From assembly GCA_947581755.1 (NCBI GenBank), contig CANPVN010000009.1, forward strand, positions 1-51,670: a stretch of 51,670 nucleotides of DNA, read 5' to 3'. The notes below the pieces were generated by a model. The model was given only the letters and a program-made list of their open reading frames with translations. It searched no databases and had not been told where the DNA came from. Below, in pieces: positions 15,914-24,721 of this stretch. How positions within the stretch are numbered: position 1 is the stretch's first letter; each line of letters opens with the position of its first letter. Made by a program: the position numbers and the translations under genes. The stretch comes from an uncultured Clostridia bacterium. GTDB lineage: Bacteria > Bacillota > Clostridia > Christensenellales > Pumilibacteraceae.

Positions 15914-16609
15914 ATGAAAATAAAAACATTTCGTGTCATAAGTAATTGCATAATAGTGGCGGTAATAGTGGGGATTTTGGCGGTGACGCTCAATGTAACC
16001 ACCGAGCGTTATGCTTTTTCCAACGAAAAAGCGCCGATATACAAAGGCTCCTCTACGAATAAAATATCTTTGATGATCAACGTTTATTGGGGAACGGAGT
16101 ATATAGACGATATGCTCGATATTCTCGAAAGCAACGGAGTGAAAACGACTTTCTTTGTCGGCGGCTCATGGGTGGCTTCCAATGCCGAGGTTTTGAAAAA
16201 AATCGCAGCAAAAGGTCACGAAATCGGCAACCACGGATATTATCACAAAGATCATAAAACAATAGGAGAAAAACGCAACTACGAGGAAATAAAGATAACC
16301 CACGAAATTGTCAGACTCAATACAGGCATAGAGATGAATTTGTTTGCGCCGCCTTCGGGATCTTTCGGAGACGTAACGGTAAATGTCGCGGAGGAACTCG
16401 GTTATAAGACTATTATGTGGACCAGAGATACGATAGATTGGAGAGATAAGGACAGCGAACTTATTTACAACAGGGCGGTAAAGGACGCTTCGGGCGGAGA
16501 TCTTGTACTCATGCACCCCACTGCCGATACGGTAAAGGCGTTGGACAAAATAATCAAGACTCTGCAATCGAAGGGTTTGACGGTGGCTCCCGTAAGCGAA
16601 GTTCTGTAA
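15914..16609 (+). CDS. ylxY: YlxY-like polysaccharide deacetylase (NodB domain)
   Basis: A 231-residue protein with an N-terminal signal anchor (about 8-28) and an extracellular NodB-type domain. Its position after pnp and before an M16 peptidase is the same as Bacillus ylxY. Motif 2, EIGNHGYYH, keeps H107 and H111; FAPPSGSFGD corresponds to motif 3; and DLVLMH keeps H201. Motif 1, usually a TFD form, reads SLMINVYWG here, with Asn56 where the catalytic-base Asp is expected. The enzyme may therefore be weak or inactive, or may work differently. A role in cortex or cell wall polysaccharide is an inference from family. The Shine-Dalgarno is weak (AGGG, 15902-15905). Confidence 0.82.
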   Translation: MKIKTFRVISNCIIVAVIVGILAVTLNVTTERYAFSNEKAPIYKGSSTNKISLMINVYWGTEYIDDMLDILESNGVKTTFFVGGSWVASNAEVLKKIAAKGHEIGNHGYYHKDHKTIGEKRNYEEIKITHEIVRLNTGIEMNLFAPPSGSFGDVTVNVAEELGYKTIMWTRDTIDWRDKDSELIYNRAVKDASGGDLVLMHPTADTVKALDKIIKTLQSKGLTVAPVSEVL

Positions 16610-16632
16610 CAAAAAAATTTTGTTATTTTTTT
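16607..16632 (+). terminator. terminator overlapping the deacetylase stop codon
   Basis: TAACAAAA (16607-16614) pairs with TTTTGTTA (16618-16625), loop AAA, followed by seven T residues. The stop codon is the first part of the stem. The helix has only two G-C pairs, so it may be weak. Confidence 0.6.
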
Positions 16633-16650
16633 CATTGCTATGTAAAATAA

Positions 16651-16679
16651 TGGATTTTTGCGTCGAAATGAGATATAAT
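16651..16679 (+). promoter_or_regulatory. possible promoter of the M16 peptidase gene
   Basis: A perfect -10 TATAAT (16674-16679) with a poor -35 TGGATT (16651-16656), 17 bp apart. It follows the terminator at 16607-16632, and the gene starts 33 bp later, so a promoter here is expected. The weak -35 suggests low basal activity, an activator, or another sigma factor. Confidence 0.45.
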
Positions 16680-16711
16680 ACTTTTAGAATCATAAATTAC
16701 GGAGGATAGAC

Positions 16712-17968
16712 ATGAACAGCGTTAAAGAATACGAAGGAGGATTGCGCCTTACCGTAACGACGGTTTCGGCTTTCCGTTCCGTTGCCGTAGGCTTATGGGT
16801 AGCCGCGGGCAGTGTCAACGAGACGCCGAAAAACAACGGAATATCTCATTTTATCGAGCATAACATTTTCAAGGGCACGGATAAATATTCCGCTTTCGAC
16901 ATAGCGAGGGAATTTGATAAAGTGGGGGCTTCCGTCAACGCCTTCACGGGGAAGGAAGCAACTTGTTATTATTTCAAGTCCATAGACAGCGCGGTCGAAC
17001 GTTGTTTCGAGATCATGTCGGATATGTTTTTCCAAGCGACCTTTGTCAAAGAAGAGTTGGACAGAGAGCGAAAAGTCATAGTAGAAGAAATAAACATGGT
17101 GGAAGATAATCCCGAAGATTTGGGTTACGACCTTATTGCGCAACTTATGTTCGGAGATTCGCCTTTAAGCAAAACTATTCTCGGACCCGCGAAAAACGTA
17201 CTCGGCTTTGAAAAGCCCGATATAGAAAATTATATCGAGGAGACTTATTGCCCCGAAAATACAGTCATTTCCATGGCGGGAAACATAACGATCGAAGAGG
17301 CGGATGCGCTTGTTCGAAAATATATTTTACCGCGTTTGAGACACAGAAAATCATGTAAAAAAATATATAAGCCCATGCCTTTTAAGGGTGGATACGGAAG
17401 CAAAATAAAAGACTTCGAGCAGTCTACCATTTCAATAGCCTATCCTTCCGTCTCGAGCGAGGACCCGTTGAGTCCCACGCAGAATGTTTTGAATATCGTA
17501 TTGGGGAACGGAATGTCGTCCCGACTTTTTCAACGCATAAGAGAAAAATTGGGCTTGGCTTACAGCGTCTATACGATGCCGAGTCCGTATACTTATACGG
17601 GAATATTCGGAATATATCTCAATGTCGCTCGTGAGAATGCCGCAAGAGCGGTCAAAGAGACAAAAGAAGAACTCGTAAAACTCATGACCGAGGGCATCAC
17701 CGAAGATGAGTTGGCGTTGGCAAAGGCTCAGTTGATATCGGCTGCGGTATTTGCTCAGGAAAACTTGCTTACCATGATGAACGCAAACGGAAAAAAACTT
17801 GCGCTTACGGGAAAAGAGTTCGACCTCGATAAATTGATTTCCGATGTCACCGCGGTAAAGTGCGGCGCCGTTACAGAATTTGCAAGAAAGATATTTTCCT
17901 CTCCCAATGTCGGACTCGCTTATGTAGGAAAGGAGATAGGCGAAGATTTATTGGCGATTATCAGATAA
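16712..17968 (+). CDS. mlpA: M16 family zinc peptidase (MlpA/YmxG-like)
   Basis: A 418-residue pitrilysin-family peptidase. The inverted zinc motif is HFIEH (46-50). The downstream metal Glu is in the VIVEEINMVEDNPED stretch near residue 125. A second, catalytically inactive M16 half follows (residues 180-418, with GNGMSSRLFQRIREKLGLAY). The length fits bacterial M16B members. In Bacillus the homologue follows ylxY after pnp, the same order as here. Substrate unknown. It is followed 30 bp later by the dUTPase gene. Confidence 0.93.
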   Translation: MNSVKEYEGGLRLTVTTVSAFRSVAVGLWVAAGSVNETPKNNGISHFIEHNIFKGTDKYSAFDIAREFDKVGASVNAFTGKEATCYYFKSIDSAVERCFEIMSDMFFQATFVKEELDRERKVIVEEINMVEDNPEDLGYDLIAQLMFGDSPLSKTILGPAKNVLGFEKPDIENYIEETYCPENTVISMAGNITIEEADALVRKYILPRLRHRKSCKKIYKPMPFKGGYGSKIKDFEQSTISIAYPSVSSEDPLSPTQNVLNIVLGNGMSSRLFQRIREKLGLAYSVYTMPSPYTYTGIFGIYLNVARENAARAVKETKEELVKLMTEGITEDELALAKAQLISAAVFAQENLLTMMNANGKKLALTGKEFDLDKLISDVTAVKCGAVTEFARKIFSSPNVGLAYVGKEIGEDLLAIIR

Positions 17969-17998
17969 AAACATCGATTTAACCAAGGAGAACAAAAG

Positions 17999-18361
17999 AT
18001 GGACAAACTTGATACAATATTCGATATGCAAAAAGCGTTGAATGACTATATCATAGAGCAACGAAACTTGAGTTTTACGAAAGAGGAATGGATACAGAAA
18101 CGCATTTTGGCAATGATCGACGAAACATCCGAGCTTTTGAACGAGATAAATTACAAGTGGTGGAAGAACCCCAAACCCATAGACGAGAAGGCTGTAAAAG
18201 AAGAAATAGTGGATATTTTGCATTTTTTTGTGGGAATTTGTTTGGATGCGGGAATGACCTCGGAGGAACTTTACAATATTTATTTGGAAAAGAACAAAGA
18301 AAATTATCTGCGTCAGCAAGGTTTATCCTCAAAAAAAGGATATAAAGTTGAGAATAAATAA
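17999..18361 (+). CDS. dimeric dUTPase (all-alpha NTP pyrophosphatase)
   Basis: A 120-residue all-alpha protein of the dUTP diphosphatase family (PF08761 type), which hydrolyses dUTP to dUMP and keeps uracil out of DNA. Features seen are MQKALNDYI, the metal-binding stretch MIDETSELLNEINYKWWKN and EEIVDILHFFVGICLDAGM, all typical. It has a good Shine-Dalgarno AAGGAG (17986-17991). It is probably cotranscribed with the M16 peptidase gene. Confidence 0.88.
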   Translation: MDKLDTIFDMQKALNDYIIEQRNLSFTKEEWIQKRILAMIDETSELLNEINYKWWKNPKPIDEKAVKEEIVDILHFFVGICLDAGMTSEELYNIYLEKNKENYLRQQGLSSKKGYKVENK

Positions 18362-18381
18362 TTATTTGTAATTTATTTTAC

Positions 18382-18410
18382 TTGAAATTGTATTTGCTTT
18401 ATGCTATAAT
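18382..18410 (+). promoter_or_regulatory. promoter of the ftsK-recA-rny gene run
   Basis: -35 TTGAAA (18382-18387), 17 bp spacer, extended -10 TGC-TATAAT (18405-18410). It is the only strong promoter seen upstream of ftsK and probably serves the following nearly continuous gene run. Confidence 0.75.
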
Positions 18411-18443
18411 AATATTATCTGGTAGTATGAGGTTTATTTTTAA

Positions 18444-21400
18444 GTGGCATCAAGGAAGTACACGACAAGAAAAAACAATAACGAAAAGAAAGAAGTAAAC
18501 GGAATAGTCGGATTGATTCTTATTATACTTTCGGTTTTCTGTCTTATTTGTTTGATAATAGCGCCTTTGTTCAGTACGATAGGATATGCGATAAAGGGAT
18601 CTCTTTTGGGGATTTTCGGATATTTCAGTTATCCGTTCTTTGTGTGTTTGCTGGCGGTGGGTATATCCATGCTTCGCTCCATGACGTTACGATTCAGCGG
18701 AAAGAACGTTGCTTTATTATGCGCGATAGGAGTAACGTTGATTTTCCTTTTGCAGACTCTTCTTTCAGGCGGCATATCGGGTTCTATCGACGAATATATA
18801 GCTAAAGTGTGGGATAATAAAAATACCGTCGGAGGTTTGCTCTTCGGTATTTTGGCATTTGCTATTCAAGGGATATTGACGAAGGCGGGCGCGATAATTT
18901 TTTATATAGCGCTTCTTTTGATTTTCGTATCGTTGCTTGTTTACTCGGCGTTGATAGCGTCGGGAGTCATAGATTCCAAAAAGAAAAAGCAAGACAAAAA
19001 CTTTGTGCTGGGCGCGTCTCAGCCCAAACCCGTTCAGACCGTTCGCAATACGGGGCTTTATGTGGATACGATAATTCCCAAACAGCCCGTCGCGCCGCCC
19101 GACATAACCATGACCGAGGAGGGAGTTGCGGGCAATATTCGTCCCGACGAAGGTCCGATAGTGGAAAAGTACGGTGCAAAAAAGATCGATTTCGAAGGTG
19201 AGCCCGATAATGACAAAGAAAAGGCTCGTAAAATTTTATTCGGTGACAAATCTTCGAGATTTTCCGACGGTTCGAATATTTTCGCTTCATACGGTTCGAC
19301 TTCATCGCGAGGTTCGTCGTTGGGCGGATACAAATCGCGTTACAGCGGAAGCTCGGCGGGATATGACGAGCAACTTCAGCGTTTTCGCAAACTGAGCGAG
19401 AATACCATTCCCGATCCCGACGAAAGACCCAAAGAGCCTCAACCCGAGCCAATGAAGAGCAATGTGTCGGACAGTTTGATTCCCGAAAAAGATATTTCAT
19501 CGCAATATGTCGGCGGCGAGATCATAAACGGAGACGAAGTTTCCGCGCGTTATCAGCGACGCGAAGAAACGAAACCGCAAGAAAGACCCACTGTAAACAC
19601 CGCGCCGTCGGCGACTTCCGATAAAGGGAACGGTTACGATTCGATATATACGAGACCCGCGGATGACGGCAGACCTCCGATCATCAACGGAGATTTCTTT
19701 GCCTCTCGCGCGCAAGATCCTCGTTTCGACAGGGAACCCATTTTCGGCTCGTCGTCCGTTGGCGAAGACAAGTCGGCTTCTACGAAGTACGATAATCAAA
19801 AGAGAGAGGAGACCCCGAAAATTTCCGACGGTATTTTGCGGGGCGAGCAACAACGCGAGCAAAAGGTTTCGGAACCCGAGAACAGACCCGAGGACAAAGT
19901 CGAAACAAAAAAGACGCAATCCGATGAAGAAATTCAAAAAACGATGGAAGAGCGTCTCAACAGACTTATACAGACGAGCGAGAGCATAAAGGAATATCTT
20001 GACAGGCAGTCTCGGGAAGAACCCGAGGACGACGGTGATTTTATATCTTTCGGCGACGATAAAAGATTCGACGCAGAGCCTCAAAAGCCCATAAATCCCA
20101 CTATTACCGAGTTTCCCGCCAAAGACAGTACGCCCGCCGAGAAGCAAGAAGAACCGAAGAAAGACGGTTTCGATGTCTATAATGATTTTGACGAAACCGA
20201 TTCCGATGAAAAGGATTTAGATGAAGAGCCCGCCGAGGAAAACGATTCCGAAGATAACATATTTGATCAACCCTCGGACGAGCCCCAAGAGCGTGAACAA
20301 TTCGGCGGGATAATAAACGGAGATACATTCAACGCAACCGAAGGCTTTAATTTCATCACCGAGACAGAGGATTTAAGCGAAAACAATGTTCCCGACGATA
20401 TCAACAGCGGATATTACGACAAAGTTGCGACGAGGGGAAAAACTCGAACGACGGGTATTAAATCCTCGATATCAAAGAAGGATTTCTTTGCCGAAGAACC
20501 TTCCGAAGAACTTTCCGAGGAGCCCGCGGAAGTTGAGGATATTGCCGACGATGACAATATAGTAAGCCAAGGCTCCGACGAACGACCCGCGACTCGATCC
20601 GACAATACGGATGCGTCGTCGGATAACGAAGAGACTCTTGCCGAGGACGAGGAGCAAGTCGGTACCGATGATGAGTCCGACGAACACGAGGATATCGACG
20701 ATGGTTCCGAGCAGCGTTTTGCGGAAATGCAGAGTTATATAAATGCGTTAAAGCCCAAGAAAGACAAAACCGAGGAAACCAAAGACGAGGAAACAGACTC
20801 GGAGGAGCTACCCAAGGAAGAGGCGACATATAGTATAAAGTGCCGATATACGCCTCCGCCTTTGAATTTGATGAGACAAGAATCCACCGATTATGCAAAA
20901 CTTTGCGGAGATACCGAGCAAAATTCCGAACTTATAGAGGATACGCTGGAAAGTTTGAAATTCCCTGCAAAAGTAGTAAACGTTGTTCCAGGTCCCGCTA
21001 TAACGAGATATGAGTTGGAAATTCAACGCGGTATCCCCATCAAGAAAATCGAAGAGCGCGCTCCCGATATTGCGTACGCGCTTGCAAGCACAAAGAAGAT
21101 ACGTATCGAAATTCCCATTCCCGGCAAAAAAGCGGTCGGCGTAGAGGTGCCCAACAAAGAAGTCGGAATAGTCGGGCTCAAGGATCTTATCTCGTCCAAG
21201 GAATTCAAAACGGCGTCGTCGCCTTTGACATTGGCTATAGGAAAGGATATCGCAGGCGAAATAATCCTTTGCAATCTCGAAAAGATGCCGCACCTTTTGA
21301 TAGCAGGCTCTACAAACAGCGGTAAAAGTTCTTGTTTGAACTCCATCGTGACGAGCATAATTTACAAGGCGTCTCCCGAAGATGTCAGAATTATATTGAT

Positions 21401-22304
21401 AGACCCCAAGCAAGTCGAATTCGGCGCGTACATGGGGGAGCCTCATCTGCTTTTCAATGATATACTGAAGGACAGCGAGCAGGCGAGCAACGCTCTGAAA
21501 TGGGTTGCGGAAGAAATGGAACGCAGATATTCTCTGTTCTCGAAATATATTCTCAGAAATATAAAAGAATACAATTCGATGGACAAAGTTGTCAACGGAG
21601 AATTGAAAAAACTGCCCTATATAGTCATTATCATAGACGAGTTTAATGCCTTGATGGGCGGCAAGAACAAGGATCTCGAGGATAGAATAGTCATGGTAGC
21701 GCAGAAGGCGCGAGCGGCGGGCATGCACCTTATTTTGGCGACGCAGAGACCTTCCGTAGACGTAATCACGGGTACGATAAAAACGAACTTGCCGAGCCGT
21801 ATTGCTTTTGCGGTATCTTCGGGAACGGATTCCCGAACCATTCTCGACAAGACGGGCGCAGAAATGCTTGTCGGCAGAGGCGATATGTTATATGCGCCCA
21901 TCGATCAGAACGAACCCAAGCGTGTACAAGGCGCTTTCATAGAGGGCGACGAGATACACGATATAGTCAATTATTCCAAGACTCATAATAAGTGTATTTT
22001 CTATGATGATGTGGAAAAGATAATCAAGACCAAGCCCGAAGAAAAAGTCGTAGATGTCAAAGAGGACACGGGGGGAGAGACGATGGATCCGCTCATTCCC
22101 GACATTTTGAAGTTGATAATCGATAAGAACCAGGTATCGGCAACTTTGATACAGCGAAGATTCAGCGTCGGATACGCGCGCGCGGCGAGAATTCTCGACC
22201 AAATGGAAGAACATCAATTCGTAAGCAAATCCGACAGCAAGAAGGTTCGTCAGATATATATTACCAAAGAAATGTATGAAAAATTGTTTGGAAGTACGAC
22301 ATGA
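18444..22304 (+). CDS. ftsK: FtsK/SpoIIIE family DNA translocase with very long linker
   Basis: A hexameric ATP-driven DNA pump that moves chromosome ends through the septum in division or sporulation. It starts at GTG with TGAGG (18428-18432) 11 nt upstream. An N-terminal membrane domain with four or more helices (about 18-180) is followed by an acidic, low-complexity linker (about 185-800). The motor has Walker A GSTNSGKS (955-962), Walker B YIVIIIDEF and ATQRPSVDVITG. The C-terminal winged-helix gamma domain reads DNA polarity. At 1286 residues it is far longer than SpoIIIE (about 790). IINGD recurs at 360-364, 413-417 and 623-627 in the linker. Whether it serves division, sporulation or both cannot be told. 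It overlaps rimO by 4 nt. Confidence 0.94.
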   Translation: MASRKYTTRKNNNEKKEVNGIVGLILIILSVFCLICLIIAPLFSTIGYAIKGSLLGIFGYFSYPFFVCLLAVGISMLRSMTLRFSGKNVALLCAIGVTLIFLLQTLLSGGISGSIDEYIAKVWDNKNTVGGLLFGILAFAIQGILTKAGAIIFYIALLLIFVSLLVYSALIASGVIDSKKKKQDKNFVLGASQPKPVQTVRNTGLYVDTIIPKQPVAPPDITMTEEGVAGNIRPDEGPIVEKYGAKKIDFEGEPDNDKEKARKILFGDKSSRFSDGSNIFASYGSTSSRGSSLGGYKSRYSGSSAGYDEQLQRFRKLSENTIPDPDERPKEPQPEPMKSNVSDSLIPEKDISSQYVGGEIINGDEVSARYQRREETKPQERPTVNTAPSATSDKGNGYDSIYTRPADDGRPPIINGDFFASRAQDPRFDREPIFGSSSVGEDKSASTKYDNQKREETPKISDGILRGEQQREQKVSEPENRPEDKVETKKTQSDEEIQKTMEERLNRLIQTSESIKEYLDRQSREEPEDDGDFISFGDDKRFDAEPQKPINPTITEFPAKDSTPAEKQEEPKKDGFDVYNDFDETDSDEKDLDEEPAEENDSEDNIFDQPSDEPQEREQFGGIINGDTFNATEGFNFITETEDLSENNVPDDINSGYYDKVATRGKTRTTGIKSSISKKDFFAEEPSEELSEEPAEVEDIADDDNIVSQGSDERPATRSDNTDASSDNEETLAEDEEQVGTDDESDEHEDIDDGSEQRFAEMQSYINALKPKKDKTEETKDEETDSEELPKEEATYSIKCRYTPPPLNLMRQESTDYAKLCGDTEQNSELIEDTLESLKFPAKVVNVVPGPAITRYELEIQRGIPIKKIEERAPDIAYALASTKKIRIEIPIPGKKAVGVEVPNKEVGIVGLKDLISSKEFKTASSPLTLAIGKDIAGEIILCNLEKMPHLLIAGSTNSGKSSCLNSIVTSIIYKASPEDVRIILIDPKQVEFGAYMGEPHLLFNDILKDSEQASNALKWVAEEMERRYSLFSKYILRNIKEYNSMDKVVNGELKKLPYIVIIIDEFNALMGGKNKDLEDRIVMVAQKARAAGMHLILATQRPSVDVITGTIKTNLPSRIAFAVSSGTDSRTILDKTGAEMLVGRGDMLYAPIDQNEPKRVQGAFIEGDEIHDIVNYSKTHNKCIFYDDVEKIIKTKPEEKVVDVKEDTGGETMDPLIPDILKLIIDKNQVSATLIQRRFSVGYARAARILDQMEEHQFVSKSDSKKVRQIYITKEMYEKLFGSTT

Positions 22305-23620
22305 TTAAATTGGGGATAATTTCTTTGGGCTGTGATAAAAACAGGATCGACACCGAGAAGTTTTTGTTCGGGCTTGCGGACAGAGGCTTCGAGATAACCG
22401 ACGATTATTCCGTTGCCGAGGTAATAATAATCAATACTTGCGCTTTCATTGCTTCGGCGCGAGAGGAATCCATCGATACGATACTTGGCATTGCGGAGTA
22501 TAAAAAGAAGGGCAACCTCAAAGTATTGGTAGTTACGGGCTGTCTGCCGCAGAAGTATTCGGCGGAGATAAAAGAAGGGCTTCCCGAAGTGGATTTGTTT
22601 TTGGGAGTGGACGAATACTCCGAACTTGCCGACAAACTCGACGCATTGGTTAAAAAGAACGGACTTGTTCCGCCGCCGCCCTGTTCAAAGGCGGAACAGA
22701 GCGACTTAAAGCGAATAATAACTACGCCGCTACACTACGCGTATTTGAAGATAGCCGAAGGTTGCGACAATCATTGTACTTATTGCACGATACCGTCTAT
22801 TCGCGGAAGATACAGATCCGTCCCCATGCCCGAACTTATTGCGGAGACGCAAGCGCTTGTCAAAAGGGGAGTCAAGGAACTTATTCTCGTTGCGCAAGAT
22901 TGTACCGCATACGGAAAGGATCTATACGGCGAACCGAGTCTTGTCCGACTTGTCAGGGAACTTATAAAAACCGATGTTTGTCTTATAAGATTGATGTATT
23001 GCTATCCCGAGTCGGTGACCGACGAACTCATAGAATTAATATCGAGCGAACCCAAGGTCGCCAAGTTCATAGATATGCCTTTGCAGCATGTTGACAGCGA
23101 AGTTTTGCATAGAATGGGCAGGCGGGAAAATTACGAGCAAATTTGCGCTCTGTACGAAAAGATAAAGTCCGCTTCGGGCAATATTGCGGTAAGAACAACC
23201 TTCATGGTAGGGTTCCCGGGCGAGACAAAGGAACAGTTCAAAAGACTTTGCGATTTTACAAAGAAATATAAGCCCGACTTGGTAGGCATTTTCGCTTACA
23301 GCGCCGAGGAAGACACTCCTTCGAGTAAATTATTGGGGCACATTTCTCAACAAGAAAAAGAGAAGAGAGTAAACAAACTCGGAAAGATTCATTACAAGAA
23401 CGCAAAGGCGGCTAACAAACGTCTTGTAGGGCAGACTTTGAAAGTTATCTATGAAGATATAGATTACGAACGAGGCATGTTCAAGGGAAGAACGGAAAGG
23501 AACGCGCCCGAGGTGGACGGTTATGTGTATTTTACCGCGGACTATGCCGACGTCGGAAATTATTACGATGTATTGATCAAAAAAGCGGACGGTTATGATT
23601 TGATAGGAGAAAAAATATGA
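22301..23620 (+). CDS. rimO: ribosomal protein S12 methylthiotransferase RimO
   Basis: A radical SAM methylthiotransferase that modifies a conserved Asp of ribosomal protein S12. Of 439 residues, the N-terminal MTTase domain has SLGCDKNRID, NTCAF and TGCLPQ with three cluster-binding Cys. The radical SAM motif is CDNHCTYC within KIAEGCDNHCTYCTIPSIRG, and a TRAM domain forms the C-terminus. SLGCDKN separates RimO from MiaB. The start codon overlaps the ftsK stop (ATGA) and the end overlaps pgsA (ATGA). Confidence 0.95.
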   Translation: MIKLGIISLGCDKNRIDTEKFLFGLADRGFEITDDYSVAEVIIINTCAFIASAREESIDTILGIAEYKKKGNLKVLVVTGCLPQKYSAEIKEGLPEVDLFLGVDEYSELADKLDALVKKNGLVPPPPCSKAEQSDLKRIITTPLHYAYLKIAEGCDNHCTYCTIPSIRGRYRSVPMPELIAETQALVKRGVKELILVAQDCTAYGKDLYGEPSLVRLVRELIKTDVCLIRLMYCYPESVTDELIELISSEPKVAKFIDMPLQHVDSEVLHRMGRRENYEQICALYEKIKSASGNIAVRTTFMVGFPGETKEQFKRLCDFTKKYKPDLVGIFAYSAEEDTPSSKLLGHISQQEKEKRVNKLGKIHYKNAKAANKRLVGQTLKVIYEDIDYERGMFKGRTERNAPEVDGYVYFTADYADVGNYYDVLIKKADGYDLIGEKI

Positions 23621-24207
23621 ATTTGCCCAATAAACTTACAATTTTAAGGATGATAATGATACCGCTGTTTATAGCGTTGTTTTTCATAGACTTTAAGTAT
23701 CATTATTATGTTGCGGCGGGAGTATTCGTATTGGCGTCTTTTACAGACACACTTGACGGTTTTATAGCGCGAAAGTACAATTTGATAACCACAATGGGCA
23801 AGTTTTTGGACCCCATTGCCGATAAAATGCTTGTATCGTCGGCTTTAATTGCGGTGGTTGCGTATTGCGCGCGACTCGATTTATGGATAGCGATAACGAT
23901 AGCCGTTTTTGCTATGGTGATATTGTGCCGAGAGTTGATGGTCAGCGGTTTTCGAATCGTGGCAAGTTCCAAAAATATTGTTTTGGCAGCGGACGGATTG
24001 GGAAAAATCAAGACGGTAACACAAATGTGTTCTCTTGTGTTGTTGATCCCCGCGGGAGATTATTTGAAAGGCGCTACGGGTATATGCCTTACTTGCGATA
24101 TAATATTTTATATAGGATACGGCTTGCTTGCGGTGGCGACGGTTTTGACTGTAATTTCGGGTCTTAATTATATTCTCAAGAATAAAGGAGTCCTGAAAGA
24201 TGAATGA
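23617..24207 (+). CDS. pgsA: CDP-diacylglycerol-glycerol-3-phosphate 3-phosphatidyltransferase
   Basis: An integral membrane CDP-alcohol phosphotransferase of 196 residues that makes phosphatidylglycerol phosphate. The family signature D-x2-DG-x2-AR-x8-G-x3-D-x3-D is complete in DTLDGFIARKYN followed by MGKFLDPIADK. Several hydrophobic helices are visible. It lies between rimO and the CinA-domain gene, a standard Firmicutes order. Overlaps on both sides (4 nt and 8 nt) suggest translational coupling. Confidence 0.95.
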   Translation: MNLPNKLTILRMIMIPLFIALFFIDFKYHYYVAAGVFVLASFTDTLDGFIARKYNLITTMGKFLDPIADKMLVSSALIAVVAYCARLDLWIAITIAVFAMVILCRELMVSGFRIVASSKNIVLAADGLGKIKTVTQMCSLVLLIPAGDYLKGATGICLTCDIIFYIGYGLLAVATVLTVISGLNYILKNKGVLKDE

Positions 24208-24715
24208 GAACGCAATGACGTCGGCAAATACCGTCTATTCGACGCAAGAGAAGTTGTTGCTTTTGAGCGAGCAATTAAGAAAGACGGGACAAAAATTAAA
24301 GGTTGCGGAATCTTTTACGGGCGGAGGACTTGCTTCGAGGATAGTCTCTGTTGCGGGCGCGAGCAATTATTTTTTCGAAGGTTTGGTATGTTATTCTCCG
24401 TTAAGCAAAACGCAAAGGCTCGGAGTTTCGGCGGAAATTATCGAAAAATACGGTGTTGTAAGCGCAGAAGTAGCCGAAGCCATGGTAGCGGGTCTGTTGA
24501 AGAGCGGCAATTGCGATATTGCGGTTGCGACGACGGGCAACGCGGGACCCGACTCGGACGCTTCGGGCTTGGGCGTCTGTTATCTTGCGATCGGAACGCC
24601 GAGTTTTACGCATACGGTAAGGAAGCAATATACAGGCGATCGAGGTATGATTACCGAGCAAGCAATACAGGATTGTATCGGTATGTTATATAATAATATA
24701 ATTATGAGGAACTGA
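24200..24715 (+). CDS. pncC: CinA C-terminal domain protein, PncC-like nicotinamide-nucleotide amidase
   Basis: A 171-residue stand-alone CinA C-terminal domain, which deamidates nicotinamide mononucleotide in NAD recycling. The catalytic Ser is in VAESFTGGGLASRI. The usual motif is AESCTGG, so Phe replaces the common Cys, but the Ser and Gly residues are kept. VATTGNAGPDSD is the other conserved segment (usually GIAGP). Many Firmicutes have full-length CinA directly before recA; here only the amidase part is present. It starts inside the end of pgsA and stops 6 bp before recA. Confidence 0.88.
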   Translation: MNENAMTSANTVYSTQEKLLLLSEQLRKTGQKLKVAESFTGGGLASRIVSVAGASNYFFEGLVCYSPLSKTQRLGVSAEIIEKYGVVSAEVAEAMVAGLLKSGNCDIAVATTGNAGPDSDASGLGVCYLAIGTPSFTHTVRKQYTGDRGMITEQAIQDCIGMLYNNIIMRN

Positions 24716-24721
24716 AAAATA

